Source: Phoronis ovalis
Taxonomy: Eukaryota > Phoronida > Phoronidae
NCBI GenBank assembly: GCA_028565635.1
Contig: JAOXYB010000682.1
Span: 1-20,510, forward strand
Reading direction: 5' to 3'
Length of the DNA stretch: 20,510 bases
Part shown: positions 12,501 to 18,500 of the stretch, piece after piece
Numbering within the stretch: the stretch's first letter is position 1
Layout of the letters: the number at the start of each line of letters is the position of its first letter
Notes under the pieces: model-generated
The model's database searches: none
Seen by the model: only the letters and a program-made list of their open reading frames with translations
Told to the model about the DNA's origin: nothing
Translations under genes and position numbers: made by a program

Positions 12501-15500
12501 CAGCCTGGAATAGCATTAACAGACATACTGAAACAACTGAAATACAAGATCAAACTAGAACAGTATCTGAAATTCTACAATTACTTGATAGACAGGCAAT
12601 TCTAGCTTTAAACTGCTGATAGACATGTGACTTAGTGAATTAAATTAAAATCCCCTACAAAAATAGAAGCAATGAAAGCACTTTTGGAACAAATTACAAT
12701 GCAAGGGTGGTATGAATTAGTTTTAAGTAAAATATAGTTTCTGCATAACTTATTAATATTACAAATTATTATTTCAAAAACTAATACGTAAGACCAAAGC
12801 ATTCATTTGTCTTTAGCACAACATGCAGACACTCATATTAATATCATTATAATTATACTAAATCGTGTCCAGACAAGATTCAAATCAGTTTTCAAGGTTA
12901 ACAGCTTCACACAAATTGCCACGTAATAGAAAAATAAACATACCAAATATCAGTGACATTGGATTTAAGTATAAAATATTACATCAAAAAACCTAATATG
13001 CCAATACATGCTATGATTTGCTCTGCAATGACATTTTTTTTTCCAGTTACTTTACCTTAGCCATCTTCAGCTTGACAATATTATCAAAACATTCCAGTTA
13101 CTTTACCTTAGCCATCTTCAGCTTGACAATATTATCAAAACATTTCAGTTACTTTACCTTAGCCATCTTCAGCTTGACAATATTATCAAAACATTTCTTG
13201 AGATGCGGTTGCACAGCTTCCGGGTTCTTAGACTGACCCAAAATTTCTAGCAAGTCATCGTTAGACAAGAAGTAGAACCTGGGAAAGATCTGGCGCTTAG
13301 TTTCAAGGTACATATCCAAGGATTTCTGGATTTCTTCAAGTTTCAAGTTCATGTCATTTAACTGTTCAAGCAAACCTAAAACAGTGGAAAGAAATCCCAA
13401 AAGTAAGAATGAGCACAACAGTACACAAAGCTTAACTTCTGCATAGCACGTCATTTATTAATATATTTACCTGTTTAGTAGTTTAACAATAAGGTACTAT
13501 TTAATATTAAATTATTAATTACACTTACACATGCCATATGAAGAAAAGCTAACAATCCATAAGAAAAAGTATAAAATTTAAACACAAAAGTTCCATTTTT
13601 TGTCTTATATTTAACCTGGTTTGCAATTAACAAATGAATGTAATGCAATAATGATTAGCTTTCAACAAAATAACAGGAGCAAAATAATACAGATTGCCCA
13701 GATGTTACTAAATTAAATGTAAACAGATGCTAACCAGTATGATGTGTTGCTCTGAGAGCATTTTTATCTTTGTTAATCCTAGTCATGATAACTTTCCAGT
13801 TGGTATTCACATTGTCAAACTCAGCTGATTCACGGGGTAACTGTTTTCTAATATCTTCACCCAAGAAAATATTCTGCAATGAAAGAAGCACACAGATACA
13901 TAATCAACAACTCCATAAAATCTGAATCTAATTTTATTAACAGATTATCTGTTCACAATTTTAACTACATTTTAACAATGCACAAGTAAGTGCGTAGTTT
14001 TTATTAAATAATATCACAAGAAGTGAGAGCTAATTTAATACCATAGGTGAATTGAAAATTTTTGAAGGGTGATTTTTATTTTATTTTTAGACATAGAATA
14101 GGTTTTGACTAGTATTTTTACCCACTCCAATCAAGCTCAAATAGTTTAAAACTACGCCTCATTTACGAGTATCTAGAATAATGTTATTATGCAGTTGTGC
14201 CATTTCCAGTTTTATTTCTTACCTCAAGATACATCCACTGCCTCTGTACTGTCAGTAACATCTCTACAACTTCTAAAATCAATGACAATGTTCTTTCCCA
14301 CTTGTCTACATCTGTCTCAAAAGCCTTAACAAATCTAGATGCTTTCATAGTTGACAGCTGTACTTGATTGTCTTCAAGTGCTGAGAAAACATCATCGGTA
14401 GAGCGCACTTTGAAATGGCCTTTATCCTTATAAGGACCAATGTCCAATTCAATGGTCTCCCAAGCTGTACTAATGTTGTTTAAAGCCTACAATAACAGCA
14501 GCGACATTATTAAATTACAACAAGAATGGTAACACAACTCTGAAATTCGATTATAGTCCCTACTGCAGTTTTAGGTCATTCGCTGTTTTAATTTATAACA
14601 TATACAGGCTTGGAGCAATTTCTGATGAACAACAATTACTGCTTCAACTTTATATTTAGCAGAAGGCATGTGGATACCTATAGTTACTGAAAATGCCAAT
14701 CTTATATTTTATTTATAATTGTTCCACACGACACGAGACATGTAGGTTTGTAGTTTTGGCATCTTGTCAGTAACCTCAATATCTACTGATCATCATAATC
14801 CAAACTTTAGTTAGTCTGTTGTATCCAAATGTGTTTCTTGCCAAGATACAGTTTTAGTATTACCTGCTCAATAGCCAACTCTTTAGAAGCTGCCCCAGAG
14901 ATGTCATTAATTTGTTCAGCATACTGATCCATGCCATATTCTATAATTTTCTCCAAGGTAAAGTCTGTAGAATTTTGATCAAACACACGATGTATGATGT
15001 CATTTTTAATCTCACTCCAATGACGTTCTCGCATCGCTTTGTTCTTTAAGTCTGTGATCAGTGGCATGGTACGCTTAAACTGATCCACTTTGCCTTTACT
15101 CACATCCATTATCTCCCAATGCTTCTCCTAAGATCAACATAAAAAAATCATGTGTATTGATATCATGACTGTGCTATTTCGATATGAAGCATTAAACAAA
15201 CAGACTCATATACTTATTAAATAAAGGATCTGATGAAAATTCATTTCTTGTAGTATAATTCAAAAGTATTTGTTTAATAAACATTATAAGTAAATCCGAC
15301 TTTGTTTTTACTTACATTCATAACATATTTTTACTCACATTCATAGCATATTTTTTACTCACATTCATAGCATATTTTTACTCACATTCATAGCATATTT
15401 TTAAGATTTTAGGAACAAGGAAATTAAACTATGTACCAGGTATAACATTCATATTATAAATCACTTTATTTTATAGTTATTATACATGAATATTCTTTGC

Positions 15501-18500
15501 AATCATAAGGTGTTAATTGAAGCAAACTTTGCAATATATGTTTAAACACACAATAATAGCAACAAAAAGAAAACTCAATGGAACGAAACATGCTGCAAAC
15601 TTGACCAAATGTAATACAAAGGAAAATAAAAAACAATTTACTAATTAATGCAAAATATAGAAACAATCACTGTCTGTTATAAACGTTTTTGTGTAACTGA
15701 CACTAAATGTACATACAGGACTTTTGATTTTTTTAGCTCTTTGTTCTTCCTCCCTTTGCTAAACAATTATAAAAACATAAAATACAATCATATAAACACT
15801 AGTTTATGTTAATTTACGTTTATTTTTATCAAATACATTTCTGTTAACCAAATTAAATACACAGTCCTATGTCTTTAACAAAAAAAACTTCAGGAAAAAG
15901 TAAACCAGTCATTCTACAATCTAGTTTCTTTGAATAAAAATCAGTTCTAATCATTGATACATGGGATTACATACAAAATCATACATCAGACAATGCGGTA
16001 ACAAATCAGTTGCTTGTTTATCCTTTTACCTTGAGTTCCCTGCTAAGCTTATTGAGTTTCTTGGATAGGTTCACTGCAGCATTTTCCATCTCTAGTGTTT
16101 GTAGGTCAGCAAATTTTCCAGCTTTCCAGCTTTCCCAGTTTTCTTCCCACTCTTTAGTTATCAACCAGATTGTTTCAATATATTCCAAGTCCTAAGCAAT
16201 TACGTAATGAATTAAATGAGTCCATTGCATGACCTCATTAGCATCTTGAGAGTACAAAATCACTGTAAAGTTGCAGCAGATATACTTGTGTTATATGCAG
16301 CAATAGTAGTTAGGAGAACTAGCACACTGCCAAATACACATTGAGTTAAATACACTAAACGCTATGTCATTTCCTAATGTATGTTGTTCTTAATGCGGGG
16401 CAGTTATAAAAAATGATTTTTATTACAATAGATTAACTTTACTGGTGAATCCTTCGTTTCAAATATGTTTTCTGATCTTATCAGAAAATAAAATAAATCA
16501 AAAACAGTACAAACCTTATCAAGATTTGCTATTTCCTTTGAAGGTGGCTGATCAATCTTAAATATGCCCAGTCCTCTTCGTAAAGTGGCTTCTTGCGCTT
16601 TCAGATTGGCCACTGTTTCTTTAACTTTTTCAATCTGTGCCAGGGCTTCCTCTGTCTTGATGGCTGAAGCAAATGGACCATTCTTTTGGAAATCTTGGAG
16701 CAGATTGTTCACCTGCTTTTTAAACTCATCCGACTGTGCTAGCAAGCTTGTCTTGAATTTCTCCTGCAAATGGATAATGATTTTTTTAGGATCAATAAAA
16801 ACACTATTATTATTTAGCTGTTAATCTGAGACACTGAATAGGGACACGAGGTTTACAAATATTAGATTTCATAAATCACATGTTTGAGATGACAAGCTGA
16901 CTTGAGAGTACTGCAGCAGTGGTATAGCACAGAACAGGAAAATATCAAAAGTGTTTCATGCACAACCAATAAGTGTTTTTTAAGCAGAATTTGAATCACA
17001 TTATTTGGCATGCTACATGTACATTAGACAGGTTTTTCTTACCTTATGTTTCTTAAGCATACCATCAGCATCAACCAGAGTCTGCTGGAAGTTGACCCAT
17101 ACATTGTTTAATTCATCCAACATCTTACGAATCTACAAGAAAATGTGAAATCACCAATAAACCAATATGTGTTTATACAAGAGTGTCACAGCATATTATC
17201 TACTATCCTTTGCAAAACTATTCTACTACAAAAGGGGTCTTGGCAGCTTGACCTGCATTTTCTAGATTTTTTACTTTATTTTTACTTTTTTATAATTCTA
17301 AATCAACAGGACAATTCATATATTTTCATTGAAAATAAATAATTTTAATATTTTTTTATAGTAACTTACAAAACTTGTATGATTATAATTTAAGGATCAG
17401 TACATGTATGATTAAGTTTACCTCTTCTGGTATTGGCACCTCGTATTTGTCAAGAATAGCAAACTGTTCATACAAGGGGGCAAACTTGGCCTCTATATTA
17501 GCTAAATCACCATTTAGCTGGTCCCACAAAGTTAAGCTCTCTCCCAGCTCATCCAATGTTTGTGGTGGACGACTAACACTATAAAAATGAAATCAGATAT
17601 CTGTAAAATCCGCTCACTGCAATTTAGTCAAGTGGTGTGTTCCAATGTTAACTATACATTCCTGTGAATCATGAATTGGATTTAGCCTCATCCAAAACTC
17701 TGACAAAACATCTGTCAGTCATGGAAATCTAACTCAGGCAGTTGCTCTAGTCTTATACTACACATGTTTTTTTTCTGCACATGGAAGAGTATTATAGTAT
17801 ATTACGTCACAGCACTGACTGACATTATCAGCTGTAGCAGAAATACTAACGAAAACTGTCTGGTATAACATAGTACTTACTTGGAAGCATTTGTGTTGAG
17901 GAAATCATTGAGTTCCTTAAGTCCACGAGTAGCAATTTCATTAAGCAGAGTGAAAAACTTATTTTGCCATTCCTGACAATGACTAAGAATGGCAAACTTG
18001 AGAGGTGAACAGTCCAGTAAAACAAACTGGATATTTAATATTGTCTCCTGGGTCTGTACATTATTGGCAACTTCAGTGTATCTGCAAGAAAGCATAACAT
18101 TTAATTTTGTTTGACATTAGAAAAAAAAATTTGTTCATAAACAGGTTAAATATATTAGTGAACTCGTGACATATTGGTAAAGGAAAATATAAAGAATCAT
18201 TATGTAGGAATTTTAATAAAATTATTTTTCTGTTTAGTTACAATGACATTGTTATATCTAAATTAAACATAAAATCTCAAATTGATTTTAAAATACAATT
18301 ATAATTTACATTATTTCAAAATTTAATAAAAAGCATTTTTAAAAATAGCTAGTATACAGACAAGAAACTGGCAAATTCGATTGATGTAATTATCAGGGAA
18401 ATATACCTTGAAATATCAGCATCAAATGAAGATACACCAGGATTGAGTTTCTCATATCTCCTAATAAAAGAATCCTTGTGAATTTCCCAGATTTCTCTGT

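Noticed and set aside
13018-13236. Plus-strand ORF with a repeated [15 protein letters not shown] unit, looking like a small repeat membrane protein.
   Set aside because: It is the antisense shadow of the triplicated exon 13 junction; a 51-bp unit is divisible by three and so stays open in this frame.
2997-16769. Minus-strand open frames that extend past the exon ends called here, for example beyond 14864, 16515 and 10000.
   Set aside because: The extensions read into intron. Family colinearity and GT-AG sites place the boundaries as given, and all 35 exons then join in one frame.
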